A stretch of 64,000 bases of DNA from Persicaria tinctoria. Taxonomy: Eukaryota > Streptophyta > Magnoliopsida > Caryophyllales > Polygonaceae. Positions 24,120 through 36,746 of this stretch are shown here, piece by piece; position 1 is the stretch's first letter; each line of letters opens with the position of its first letter. Below the pieces are notes generated by a model. The model searched no databases and was not told where the DNA came from. It was given only the letters and a program-made list of their open reading frames with translations. The stretch lies in NCBI GenBank assembly GCA_037127255.1, contig JBANSL010000008.1:7435396-7499395 (forward strand). Direction: 5' to 3'. Position numbers and translations under genes: made by a program.

Positions 24120-24495
24120 AAATATGTTTTCCCGTCTTCTTTGCTCGCCTGTTATCCTCTACAGTACATTTGAGACCAAGAAAATGCTAGTGATGGAGAT
24201 TAAAACATATAGATCAACCTATGAAAACGTTTATGCATACTCGTAGGAGCTTAAATAGTGGTACATTTTTCCTGTAGATGGAAAGATACTCGAATTATAT
24301 CTAATACTTTATGTTCAAGCATATGAACTTAGGGTTTCTTTTGCCACAGATGGTGCACTTTTGAATTTTTGATTTCTTCTTCATGTGAATGGATAGTTTG
24401 TGTGCATAATCTATGCTAAGAAGGTAAACTGTAAGATAGCCAATAAAGGGTTTGTTTGGATAGTCAACAATATGACCTATAATGCATAATATTAC

Positions 24496-25383
24496 GGCCA
24501 AATTGCAGAAAACCACCCTTTAAATAGGCTGTTTTGCGGGAAACCACCCCTTAAAACGAAAATTGCAGAAAACCACCCTTTAAAACCCTTTTCCTTGCAA
24601 AGTCACACCCATCACCCAATTTTGGTTAATTAAATGTTAAAGTGTGTGGAAATTTAATTATACCCCTTATTATTATTATTATTTTACTCATTTCAATTGA
24701 TATTAGTTGATATTTAATTTTTTGACATATTTTTCAAAAGCAAAAAACACTATAAATATAAAAAAAATGTTTTTTTTAAAAAATAATTTCATACTTACAA
24801 AAAAACTCTATAAAAAATTGATATGTAATTTATGTTTTATACATATAAAAAAAATGTGCAATACTAGGGCTACTTGAATAAAATGTTTAAAAAAATATAT
24901 ATATTTCATTTAGTTTTTATTATTCTAAAAATGTATGTGGAATAGTGAACATATTTTTAGAATAATAAAAACTATATAACATATCATTTTTTAAAAATGT
25001 ATTTTCTTTGAGTAACCCTTTAGTAATATGCACTTTTTAAAATATATAAAACATTAATCATATCTATTTTTTTATAGAGTGTTTTTACTAATAAGTGTGA
25101 AATTATATTTAAAAAATGATATTTTATTAAAAAAATTACTTTTGAAAAACATGTTAAAAGGTAAAAAAATTAAATAATACCGATTGGGTAAAGTAAAATA
25201 ATAATAAAAAGAAGGAATATAATTGATTTTCATGCACTTTAACATTTAATTAACAAAAATTGGGTGATGGGTGTGACTTTGCAAGGAAAAGGGTTTTAAA
25301 GGGTGGTTTTCTGCAATTTTCGTTTTAAGGGGTGGTTTCACGCAAAACAGCCTATTTAAAGGGTGGTTTTCTGCAATTTGGCC
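24496..25383. mobile_element. Mutator-like foldback element, 888 bp, 9-bp target duplication
   Basis: Inverted ends start GGCCAAATTGCAGAAAACC and stay near identical for ~165 bp (to about 24660 and from about 25220). Weaker inverted similarity continues through much of the interior. An exact 9-bp duplication TAATATTAC flanks it (24487-24495 and 25384-25392), typical of Mutator-like elements. Within each arm AAACCACCC(T/C)TTAAA repeats three times at ~40-base spacing. No transposase frame exists. It lies ~480 bp downstream of the ITPase stop. Confidence 0.9.
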
Positions 25384-25392
25384 TAATATTAC

Positions 25393-26752
25393 ACTATAAT
25401 TCAAATTATAATGCAATTTTATGCATTTTAAGTTATAATGCTTGGCAATCCAAACATACCCGAAGTAAAGTGTGCCATGGATAGATCTAATAGAGGGAAA
25501 TGCTTGCTGATTTTAGGGTATAACCCACTCAAGCTTCAAAATTTGAAGTTTTCCCACCCACTCTTCTTTAGCTTTGGGTCCGGATTTGCAGTGTCCTCTT
25601 GCTCACTTTGAAGCTTTAGAAATTCAATTCAAACCGAAAAGCAAATGAAAAAGGCCAACTACTGTTGGCCTATTCACTGCATTCCAAGCTTTATTCCTTC
25701 CATTCATATACACTTAAAATAAAAAGCTGGTCCAATATGAATCTGTATGACCCTATGAATATAAGTACAAGGTTGTAGAAGAGAATCAAATCTTCCATAT
25801 CTTGGCAGGAAAGAAAAATTTGCTGTCATCAAGTGTTTGGAAAGAGGGTAAAAATTTCAAATCTGTAGCCAGACAAGAGGAAAGGAAAGAGCAAACCAGT
25901 AGCCCTGCAAAGGGAATTGGATTCCCATCTGTCAGGGTAGTTTAGAAATGAAGGTTTTGTTGACTATAAGATGGATGAGGCCATGAGTGTGATTCTTGAT
26001 GGAGTACCTACCAGAGGCATGTGCTTTTGAGATGACATTTCTACAGTTTTCTCACATGCCAAACAGGACCTTAACACCTAACATGCCAATAGCATTTGAC
26101 CAATTGGGTCATCTTCTTCTTGCTGTTTGGAATCAATGGAATCATAGTCAGTTGGCAAATATTCACAGAGAGAGCATAACAGGACAGCAAATCTACAACA
26201 AACATTTTTCCATTAGCTTCTTCAAATGTTTCCTAAGACATTCAATGATATACCGCGCTGTATGACACGAATACAAAGCAAACAAAGCACAAACGGCTCA
26301 GTTTCTATGAAAACCTGAAACACAAAGACAAACAAGGGATAGGTAGGAGATGAGGCAGGTGAATGTTGATGTGCCTGATCTCGCTGACAATGCTGAAAAA
26401 CAAACGCATACGAGGACCAACACTTCTGCACCTGCTTCCCGACAAGTAGCATTGTTTATGGTTTGCTCGGATGAGAGTCGCAGGGCGAGGTTGAGAAAAT
26501 AAACAATGGATATAGGCTTTCTTGAATCATATGATTGGCTCTGTGACATATGATGTACACTTGCCAATATATGAAAAATGGGATTGGTGTTAAAAAGGAC
26601 CAAAGATGGACAAAAGACCTGGCTATGTAACCCGAAGCTTGTGGGGAGGTGAACAAAACGGCCTAAGATCAAAGAGGAAAAATAAAATAAAATAAAAACG
26701 ATGGACTCTATGTTGTGTAGTATTTTTGGACTGGTTGAAGAAGTAGGGCTAG
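25393..26752. other. Intergenic; pectate lyase 3' flank
   Basis: No gene is seen. The right part should contain the 3' untranslated region of the minus-strand pectate lyase. Open frames on the minus strand in 26298-26777 are low-complexity and not family-like. Confidence 0.45.
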
Positions 26753-29700
26753 CTAGCACTGCTGGCCTCTGCGACACGAGAGAGGTCCAGCATTGGCTGT
26801 GATGGTTCCGACCATAGAAGATGACTTGGCGCCCAGGCTCGACGCCCTGGCATAGCTAGCCGAGGCACCAGCTCCAGACGGAGTGAAGTAGGCACCGTTG
26901 AGCATCAGGTCTCCCTCTGACCTCCAGTTCCATCCCTTCCACTGACCCTGAGCTGTGTCAACCCTCTTTGTCACCTGAGTAATTCAGAAACGGAAATAAG
27001 GCGATCTGGAAATTCAGCATTCAACCTAAACGAATAGATGTAGTCGTTCATCGGCAGTTTGTACCTCCTTTGCAAACGGGTTTGCAGGGGCGAGGTATCG
27101 GTTGCCCTGGCTGTTGATGGTGGGGTCTCCACTCCCTCCAATGGCGTACATTTCCCAGTGGGTGTAGTCATTGTTCACCACATGGAAGTAGCCATGTCTG
27201 CATCTGTAATCATGGTTGGAAATTATCACATCAGTTTTCACTTATCTTGTGTATTTGATCCAAGACAAAACTAATTCACTAGACAAGTGAAAGTTTGCAT
27301 TATACCGCGGCATTCTCTGGATGAGACCTTCTCCGAAGTGGTTGAAAGCAATGGTCACTTGCATTACCTTGTCTTGTACATAAGTATCACTATGTCCCAG
27401 TAACATCACCTGTTTAAATGTATAGCAGGAAATTCAGTCTTCCAATCCACAAGGAAGTATAATGAATTGAAATCATGAACTGCGCCTTTGTATCAGATTG
27501 AAGAATTAACCTCATTGTGGTGGGCAAAATGGTTGTTGGAGATAGTAATGGCAGTTGATTGCAGAACTGCATCAATAAGGCCATCAGCACAGTGGGAGAG
27601 CGAGTTGTGATCGATCCATACATGACTTGAACCGGCGATGGAGATTCCATCACCATCAGCCATTCCTCTCAACCCATAATGCGACGGGGAGGCCCTGACG
27701 AGGGCATTCCCAGTGGGCTTACAGTCATGGATGTGAATTCCATGGATGATAATATTATTGATATTCTGGATAGTGATGCAAGCTCCATTGGCAATATGGA
27801 CATTAGCTCCACGGCCATCAATTGTCTTGAAGCTGTTCATTATGAGCTCCTCTTTCAACTGGATCACCATGTCCCTTTGGAACACAATCCAGAGCGGCTC
27901 TACCTGGATAACAGCATGGCGAAGGGTTCCAGGTTTCGGGTTCACAGCATCGTGATCAGTAGGGTCTGTGACCACATAGAAGCGGCCATCACGACCACCA
28001 ACGGCGTTTCTACCGAAGCCAATGCCACAATCTGCCAAGCGCTTGCGGTTTCGTTGCCAGTTACGGTCACAGCGCCAGCAATCATCAATTGGGTTTCCAG
28101 TCCCACAGGTAAAGTAGCCCAATTTCCTCCTCTCAGTGCTGTTATTTATGCTCCTGCACATTTATAAACAATTTAGTCTCATTACAATCCGTGGTTACAA
28201 CTTTCAAGTCCTAGATAAAGATCAGAATCACAACAAGCATTCATAATTCATATCAGTCATAGCAAAGCACACTAAAGACATGTGGCTTAAAATTGAAGGT
28301 TCCATGATAATTGGCGTATGGTCCAAACATCAAAGTCCCTTTTTATTTTTCTCAACAGTAATAAAGTATCTCCCAATGGAAGACAAACTTGGTATTTCTG
28401 AATTCTGATCATAGCAGATACATTTTGCAAGTGCAATTTCCCCCTTTTTTGGACATTTGGTGAAGGTCTAGAATGAGAAAAACCAACCAACCAAACAAAC
28501 AAAGATTACTTGCACAAACTTCTCATATTCACATCAACCCAATATTATAATGTGCTTCCATGTGCCTTGAAAATACAAGTAGCTATAGATTGCATAGTTT
28601 TTTCTTTAAAAAATCTAAGATGGTTATGGATGATAAAAAGGTAAACAAAAACATATCAAGAGCTAGAAAATGCATGTGCCCTGCTTAGGAGTAGTAATGT
28701 GCTGTGAGCATCATAGTAGGACAACATCTACAGTATTATTATAGTGTGACTGTGATCAGCAAACGCAGATTTGTTAACTGTACCATGTGCCTTGAACGTG
28801 TAAAGCTACTGGGAGAACATGTCAGAAATTTCAACAAACAAATCAAAGGGCTGAGATCATGATAAAAAAAACGGGGGAGGTGGGAGACGGAATTAAGCAA
28901 TTAGAAGTATTATGGCACAGCTAAAAGTGGATCAGTGTTACAGACAAGATGCATAATGGCACAATGCAGACAACAGCAACAACCTACAATTACTCAATAT
29001 GAATCATATCACCATAGACATAACAATTGCCCTAAATTATGGCAAATGAGAATGAAAAAAAGCTCCCAAAAAGTATATGAGAGAGAGTGTGTGTGAGACC
29101 CACATGTGAACCATGGCAACCACCTCTTCAGGGTCAGCAACAGTGTGCACATTACCATCACCTTCCAACCTGAATCATTTAAACCCGGCAAAAACAATTA
29201 GACAATAGAAGAAACAAGAAAAGATCCAATTTAGTTACACTCAGTATGAATATATTTTATTTTTGATGCAGTCCATTGAAGAGGATACAAAATTAGGGGA
29301 AAATAAAAGAGCATGGCGGATTTGCAGGTCACTCTCCTAGTACTTTATAGGTATCCCAACCATAAATACTAGGGATTCGGAAGGGGCAAGTTACCAGTTA
29401 CCAGCCCTATACGGACTTTCCATCATTAAATGGGGAGTGCATTAAAATATACAGTAGGGGACTAGGGGCATTTTTTGCCGCTACATCTAACTGTGCATCT
29501 CCATTATAGAATTATACAGAGATATCGCTTTTTTCATGAAACATTTTCTGATCTAATGTACCCTGTAAGTCAAAACTGAAAGCTACACGAACCACTGAAA
29601 AGGAACCTGGGACACAAAAATTAGCAAGCGCGAATTCGGTAATTCAAAGTACTACCGACATTCAATTTCATTGTGGAATGTGAAGAATGGTCAAAGGCGG

Positions 29701-30609
29701 TGGAGAGTGGGAACGGTGGAGGAGGCGCTACTGTGTGTTGGCTTGTTCTCCGGCGGTAAATCCGTCAAAAGCGCGATTCAGAAAAAGTAGAGAAGGCAGA
29801 GGAGTTCATCACGCGTTACGGATTTGGATGAAAATGAGACGCCGTGAAAACGAAACTGTTTTTCTGTCGTTTTTGGTTACCGAGAAAGGTAGGGTTGTTT
29901 GAACGATGCGTGGAGGCCAATGGAGGAATAGGGGAGATCTTTTTCCCCGTTTCTATGACTGCAACAGCCAACAGAAAAAGGCCATGGAATCTGAAGAAAG
30001 CAGAACGAGACTAAACTATAAAACAGAAACGGTTCAGATCCAGGCAGAGGAGCTACAAAAGTCGAGATCTACGGCTATTGGACGGTTAAGATCGGTGTTG
30101 ACCATGGATATCAAAACAAAAGGTCGGTTTAGATCACAGTGAAACGAGAAGAACAAAACACACGAACAATGTAGGAGCAGAGAGCAAAATTTAATCGAAT
30201 TCCAAGTATCCGAAAGACTGAAAGCGAGATTCGCAGCTAATTTTTACCTGTCAGCCATGGATGAGTTAGTCGAGCTCAGCAATCTCCCCGAATTCCTGCA
30301 ATTCCACAACAGAGAGGAGAGCAGAAGTCAATTTTCAGGACATATTTTGAAAAAACTCTTCCCTCCATTGTAAAAAGCGAAAAACAAAATGCAGCTCAAA
30401 GTCATAGCAGAGCATTGCTGAGGTCCTGAGGAAGTGGAAACAAACAAGTGCGGCGCTGAGATTTTAAAGAGAGAGGGAGATTAGTTCGTTCACCTGGCAA
30501 CCGACGGCACAGCTTCACCGGAGTCCTTAACGGCGACCAGAGCTCCGACGAGGAGCAGGAGGAGAAAAAAGGAGGAGGAGAACGCAACAACCTTCTTGGA
30601 GACCGCCAT
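26753..30609 (-). CDS. Pectate lyase (polysaccharide lyase family 1), secreted
   Basis: Seven exons: 30609..30494, 30295..30248, 29169..29104, 28153..27511, 27409..27306, 27203..27065 and 26974..26753. All junctions are GT-AG and phases agree; total 1338 nt, 445 aa. A signal peptide is clear ([10 protein letters not shown] plus [16 protein letters not shown]). The family core follows: [20 protein letters not shown] (~80-99), cysteine-rich [59 protein letters not shown] and [20 protein letters not shown]. The catalytic-arginine region IQRMPRCR is at ~321-328 and the calcium-binding aspartates are conserved, so it should be active. It cleaves de-esterified homogalacturonan by beta-elimination in the cell wall. 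A LINE ends ~550 bp upstream and may disturb the promoter. Confidence 0.93.
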
Positions 30610-31160
30610 TGAAAAATGTCGAAGCAATGTAGCAACGAAATCTGAAGCCCTCTGGTTTTTCTCTCTCCCTCTCTCTGGACAGTGGGGAAGGAGGAAGAAG
30701 AGGGGAAAAGGAAAGAGGGAGATGTCAGAGTCAGAGAGAGAGAGTGCGGCTTCCAACGTAACCGCTGCTTTTATAGAGAACGAAGCAGGGGATACCGATA
30801 TCTTCGTACTGCTACTACCGACCGGTACAAGCACTGCACCGTTTCTCAGACGGTTCAGCTAACGGCGTCAACGGACGACCAAAACGACAGCGTTTTGGAT
30901 ATGAACTCGGGTCCCGAGGGAGAGGCCCAACCGCCAGTAACCGCTCGGGTACCACAAAGGAAAAAGGGAAAGTGAAAACCCACTGAGTATTGGAGGAGGG
31001 AGCGTGGGTGCGTGTGACTCACCGACGCCTGGTTGGTACCACACACGCCGTGAAATCCTCCCTATCCACGCGCCACGTGTCAGATCTGACCTCAAAGGGT
31101 GGGAAATATTTTTTTTATTTTTTTTTTGATTGAAATTTTTATTTATTTTTTACGGAGTAC
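30610..31160. promoter_or_regulatory. Probable promoter and 5' leader of the pectate lyase
   Basis: This lies between the pectate lyase ATG and the LINE tail. It contains a GAGAGAGAG tract (~30733-30745) and, farther out, GC-rich DNA. No TATA position can be assigned with confidence. T-rich DNA at 31110-31160 could belong to the LINE or to its target. Confidence 0.4.
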
Positions 31161-34100
31161 TTTTTTTTTTTTTTTTGAGAACAAACCGACTAATGCTATT
31201 CCATTTCCTGTAAAATAAAAGCAATTACAGTTTCAGGCAAAGACTGCAAATTGTAAAACAATGTCGAATCTGTGCCAGTAATAGAAGCTATAGCATGAGC
31301 CACCATATTCCCCTCTCGCCTCACATGCGACCAGCTCACAGTACTGAAATTCCTGCTGTCCTGGGTGATCTCTTGTAAAATCAGACCCAACACACCACGT
31401 CCCGTGTATCCCTTAATAAGCTTTGTGACCAGCTGCAGACAGTCCGTCTCAAACTGGACATGGCGGATGCCCCTTTCCTTCGCAAAACCAACCGCCCACC
31501 TGATCGCTTCCGCCTCCGCAATTTCAATATCAGCAGTAGCCTGGATAGATCGATGCCCTGCTGCTATGAAGTTGCCTTCGGAATCTCGCTGCACAAACCC
31601 AGTAGATGTCCTTCCTGTATTCGAAATTCCAGCATCACAATTAAATTTGGTCACCCCTCCAGTTGGTTTTGACCAACGTCGTTGCCCAGCTTCTGCCGCA
31701 TTACTGCCCTGGACCTTCGTGTGATCGTTGTAGTGCCTGTGATCAGTAATCGCCTTCATAGCCTTCCTCACGATCTCCTCAGGCGGGACAAATTTGCCTT
31801 CAAAGATTCTAGTATTTCTTGCTAGCCAAATATTCCAAAGGAACACACACCAAATCTGTCTCTCCTCCCTCGTGCCAGCGGTGAACACCATTAGGAAGCT
31901 ATCAAACACAGAATTAGCTCCCCTCCAATGTCTCGCTGTACCCGGTACACTCCTCCAGGCCTTCCTTGCAGGTCGGCATTCATACAGGGCATGGAACGCC
32001 GTCTCTTGTCGCCCACACAGGTCACAACAATCCTCCATGGTGATATTCCGCCTCACCAGATTTGTCATACAGGGGAGTGCATCTCTTACCGCCCTCCACA
32101 CCAAGGACTTTGCCTTCGGTATGGTATCGACTTTCCACATGGCCTTCCAAGCTTTCTCCCTTGCTGCTCCATCCGCTTGCTCAGCTCCACCCTCTTCCAT
32201 CCTCCTGCCCTCAATCAGCATATGATAACCACTCCTCACTGTGTAAACCCCATTCTTGCTGTAGTGCCAGATGTACTGATCACTGCACGTTGGAGAGACT
32301 AGTCGGGTCTCTAAAATCAACTCCACATCAGCAGGGAGGAATAGGCTTCTCACCATTCCTTCATCCCACCGTCCTGTACTCCAATCGATCAGCTCGATGA
32401 CTCGCAACTCAGCGTCTCCCCCCCGGAAATTCCCTATCACCTTGAAGCTTGTTTCCCTTGGAATCCACCTATCGTCCCAAACATTCACATCCGCCCCATT
32501 TCCAATGCTCCATCTCATTCCCTTCCGCAGCACCTCTCTCCCCTCCAGTAAGCTTCGCCAGGTAAAACTTGGCTCGTGGCCTATCGTCGCCTCCAGGAAG
32601 CTTGACCTCGGATGATACTTGGCTTTGAGAAGTTTGGCAAGCAAAGAATCTGGTTCGTTTAGTAGCCTCCACCCTTGTTTTGCAAGGAGGGCAAGGTTGA
32701 ACTGTTCCATATCTCGAAATCCCATCCCTCCCTTGCTCTTAGCTCTACACATCCGTTTCCAAGACATCCAATGTGTTTTGCGCGTTCCGTCCCCTCCACC
32801 CCACCAAAACCGGCACATAAGCCCCTCAATCTCACGATGTAGCGTACTCGGCAAACGAAAACACGACATCGTATACGACGGGATTGCTTGCGCTACAGAC
32901 TTGATGAGGATTTCCTTGCCTGCTCTTGATAAATACTTATCTTTCCATCCTTTGAGTTTCTTCCATACCCGCTCCTTGACACTATCGAATATAACTTTCT
33001 TTGACCGCCCGATCATAGTTGGTAACCCCAGATACTTCTCATGTTTGGACACCTCCCGGACCCCTACACGCCCCTTGATCGATTCCTTCAGCTGCACATT
33101 AACATTTGCACTAAACGACAGTTCCGACTTCGAGAAGTTTACCTGTTGGCCTGAAGCTTCTCCATAAGTATGGAGTATATGTACTATTTCGTCACTTTGT
33201 TGACAGGTTGCCCTCAAGAATAGGACACAGTCGTCCGCGAAAAATAAATGTGAGATAGATGGAGCCGATCGAGCAATCCTGATCCCATGGAGACGTCCTG
33301 CCGTCTCTGCTACTCGAATCATTCCCGACAATCCTTCAGCACATAGCAAGAATAAATACGGAGATAACGGATCGCCTTGTCTGAGTCCTCTCTCCGGCCG
33401 AAATACCTGTGAAGGAATGCCACCCACCAACACTGAGAAAGAAACCGTTCTGACACACTTCATAATCAGTTCCGTCCATCGTCCGGCAAAGCCAAACTTT
33501 GTCATACAATGCTCCAAGAAGGACCATTCGACTCTGTCGTACGCTTTTGCCATGTCCAACTTTAATGCCATGTACCCTCTCCTCCCCGTCCTACGAGTTT
33601 TCATGTGGTGGAACATCTCGAAGGCCGCCAAAACATTGTCCGTGATAAGTCTCCCAGGTACAAATGCGCTCTGCGTTGGGGCTATGATCTTGTCCAACAC
33701 CTTCTTTAACCTGTTTGCAATCACCTTGGAAACAATCTTGTACACCACGTTACACAGACTAATGGGACGAAGATCTTTCATAGTTTTCGGGTCCGATACC
33801 TTAGGGATTAGTGTAATAAAAGTGTGGTTCAATCCCTCTGGTATCGGCTGTCCATGTAACACATCTAAAGCAAGTTTTGTTACATCCGGTCCGACAAGGT
33901 GCCAACACTTTTGATAAAAGAGCGCTGGCATCCCATCCGGACCCGGAGCTTTTGTGGGATGCATGGAGAAAAGAGCATTTTTTACCTCAAATGCAGTGAA
34001 GGGCCGCAAGAGCTCTTGGTTATCCTCCTCCGATACGATAGGCTCGATTCCTTGAGTAGCCGCGTCAGGATGTGCCCTTACATTGGATTGGAATAGATTT

Positions 34101-35128
34101 TGGAAATAGTTTAGAGCAATTCTCTCCATGCCCTCGTGAGATCTCACCTCCACCCCATCATCATCCACAAGCTTCTGAACTCTATTTCGTTTCCTCCTTC
34201 CTTCTGCTTTCTTGTGAAAAAAATTCGTATTCCGATCCCCACACTTAAACTCATTCGCCCTTGATCTTTGGAACCACATCATCTCTTCTCTATCCATCAG
34301 AACACTTTCCTCCCTCTCAAGCTCTTTCCTTTCCTTCACTAACCTCCCCGTCATACCCCCCTCATCTATCTCCCTCAGCCTTTTCCTAATGCCCGCCAGC
34401 TTCCCACTTACATTCCCGAACACATGTCTATCCCAATCCCGAAGGTCCTTTGCACACCGGGATATCTTTCCGCTCACTCCTTCCTCCGCTTGAGTCGTTC
34501 CAGGGTTTAACCACCCATTCTGAATAACTTCCAAGCAATCATCGCTTGACAGCCACATTGCTTCGAATCTAAAAGGTCGCTCCCCTTTCCTCCCCTTCTC
34601 ATCCACCAACCCATCCAATGAAAGTAATATCGGCTTGTGATCCGAATTGCATCTGATCAAGTGTTTAACCTTAGCATTCGGAAACCTATTCAGCAGGCCT
34701 TCGTTTGCAAAACACATATCCAGACGCTCTTGTATGAACGCCGACCCCTCTTGTGCATTATCCCAAGTATATCGATTCCCACAGAACGGAATCTCCCTCA
34801 ATCGGCAATGCTCGATAGTATCCCTGAATTCCACCAGATGATCGAAATTTGGCCTCCTTCCACCATCCTTGTCAGCCATTGATGAGATAATATTAAAATC
34901 TCCCATACAAACCCAATCCATCCCAACATTATCCTCATACAGCCTACGCAGAAGCCCTAAAGTATGCCCCTTATCCTTATGCTCCGGCCATCCATAGATG
35001 CCCGTGACTCTCCAATCGCCCCCTCCTCCTACCATAATCATCGCATCAATGTGGTGGTTCGTATACGTCTGTATTCCAAGGATGCATTCAGCTTTCCACA
35101 GTAACGCAAGCCCTCCGGATCTATGGAT
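31161..35128 (-). mobile_element. LINE (non-LTR retrotransposon), 5'-truncated, ORF2 uninterrupted
   Basis: The minus-strand open frame runs from just after a stop at ~35128 to a TAG at 31196 without interruption (1281 codons from the first ATG at 35041, plus ~28 before it). Domains in order: the C-terminal half of the apurinic-type endonuclease (MGDFNIISS, CNSDHKPILL); reverse transcriptase (LITDNVLAAFE, MALKLDMAKAYDRVEWSFL, RGLRQGDPLSPYLF, catalytic FFADD); zinc-binding domain (AKSLVWRAVRDALP, CCDLCG); and RNase H (KFNCDAG, AEAEAIRWA, SWSHVRREGN). The stop is followed by ~20 bases and an A-tail (T run 31161-31176). The endonuclease start and ORF1 are missing, as expected for 5' truncation during target-primed insertion. 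No confident target duplication was found. Lack of stops suggests a recent insertion. Confidence 0.93.
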
Positions 35129-35780
35129 TTATGGAGGTTAAAGTACATGCTTAGTAATTTATACTGTAGTAATTAAAATTACTTTCAGCTTTTTACTATA
35201 TTTATTTTGTACTCCGTATATAATATGTGAAATAAATGAAGGTGGTACATCAAATTAAGTTTAAATTTTCTTTTAAAAAAAGGTAATCTCACAAAATAAC
35301 ACCAACATACACATGGGCTCTATTGGTAAAGTATTTGGGCCATGCCACTAATGATAAATTGTTCTGTTTCTTAAAATGTATAGTTGATGTGATTACATGA
35401 GGTATAAGTATGATAAGATTGTTAAACAGGAAAAATAAACACTGTATTATGATAATCTGTGTTACTTATTGGTAGCTCTAGTTCCAGGTCAAATATAAAA
35501 CAAAATAAAATATTATTTTGTAATTTCTATTAATTTTATAACTGAAATAATAAAAATTAATTAATCATAAAATTGGGTTAATTTAATTGATAGATAGTGT
35601 AGTTATTTAAAAGGTTATACTATGATGTTATAGATTCAAAAGACTTTAGCTTTATTATTGCAAAATAACTAATTTAATGTGTCCGCTGCTCCAAATGGAT
35701 ATGTTTATATTGTCATTTTGAAAAATAACTATGTTGGTCGTTGTTTCGTTTGTATTCCGATTTCCGAAGTAAACATTTTA
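35129..35780. other. Intergenic, no gene seen
   Basis: AT-rich DNA to the right of the LINE, without recognised features. Confidence 0.45.
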
Positions 35781-35782
35781 TA

Positions 35783-35980
35783 ACTATCTCCATTAAAGAA
35801 ATATAAATCCTTTTAGCATTTATAGTTTTTTAAGAGCTACAAAATGTAATAAAATTTTAATTAATTTTTTAAAATAATATTATATTTTTTTAGTAATAAG
35901 TATGAAAATTAATTTAAAAAATAAATATTTAGTATATTTTATAAATTCTTAATAAACTCATAAATTCTAAAAGAAGGGAG
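35783..35980. mobile_element. Diverged Stowaway-like element
   Basis: The right end AAGAAGGGAG is followed by TA. The left end around CTATCTCCATTAAAG is a poor inverse of it, and the interior has the family-like AATAAGTATGAAAATTAATTT text. Boundaries are approximate. Confidence 0.4.
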
Positions 35981-36174
35981 TATATTTTATTTTACCCTTT
36001 CATATATATGGTCAGTGGTAAAATGCATATATGATATATGTACGGTATACGTATTCTTTTATATTCTAACTGACGGAAAAAAAACGCATTCAAGCTGCAG
36101 TATCCGGAATGATATTCTATGTCCTGAAAATTGTTCCCCTTCAATCCCCAGTCTCTCCCTCTCACAAGTCCTAA

Positions 36175-36746
36175 CTAGTACAATTTCCGCGCCATGACGC
36201 GGTTTTTTAAAACTAAAATATTAATAATACATATAAATAAATTATAAAATACTAATAAAAGTTAAGATAAAAAAAACTTTACCATAAATGTATCTTATAA
36301 TTCTGAAATATTTTTTTTATATCTCGTCTAAAGCATAATATATAAATGCAGATATTTTAAATCACCCAGTAATAATAATATCAATATCATTGTAACTTTT
36401 TTATAAATTTTGAAATCTGAATCATGCATTTAAATGTGATGTGTCACAACTCACAACTAATAATTATATTCAATGTTTTGAATTAAGCTCAATAGTTAGT
36501 ACATAAATGTGAGTTAAGGCTAATGGTTATATTAGATTGAATTCAATGTTTTGAATTAAGCCCAATTGTTAGAATATGTTAAGAATAAAAGAGAATGGAG
36601 GATTAAAAAAAATTAATGGAAAAAAAAAAAGAAAAGGAGAAATAAAAAAATCAAGGTAAAAACATAATTGGTCAATATTCCTAAAACTCTTCTAAGATTG
36701 ACACGTAAGCAAAGTCTTCTAAATTAAGGTTATATATAGATATAGA
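36175..36746 (-). mobile_element. Non-autonomous Helitron, 572 bp
   Basis: On the minus strand it starts TCTATATCTATATATAAC after an A, and ends with a short hairpin (CCGCG, TCATGG, CGCGG) followed by GTACTAG before a T. This is the A/T insertion and CTAG end expected of Helitrons. The start and end match those of the large Helitron at 53848-56900, so they are one family. The interior has two copies of a TTCAATGTTTTGAATTAAGC phrase (~36470 and ~36543) and no coding sequence. Confidence 0.82.

Noticed and set aside
31141..31176. Target-site duplication for the LINE
   Set aside because: AGTAC occurs on both flanks but not in a convincing position or length; left unassigned.
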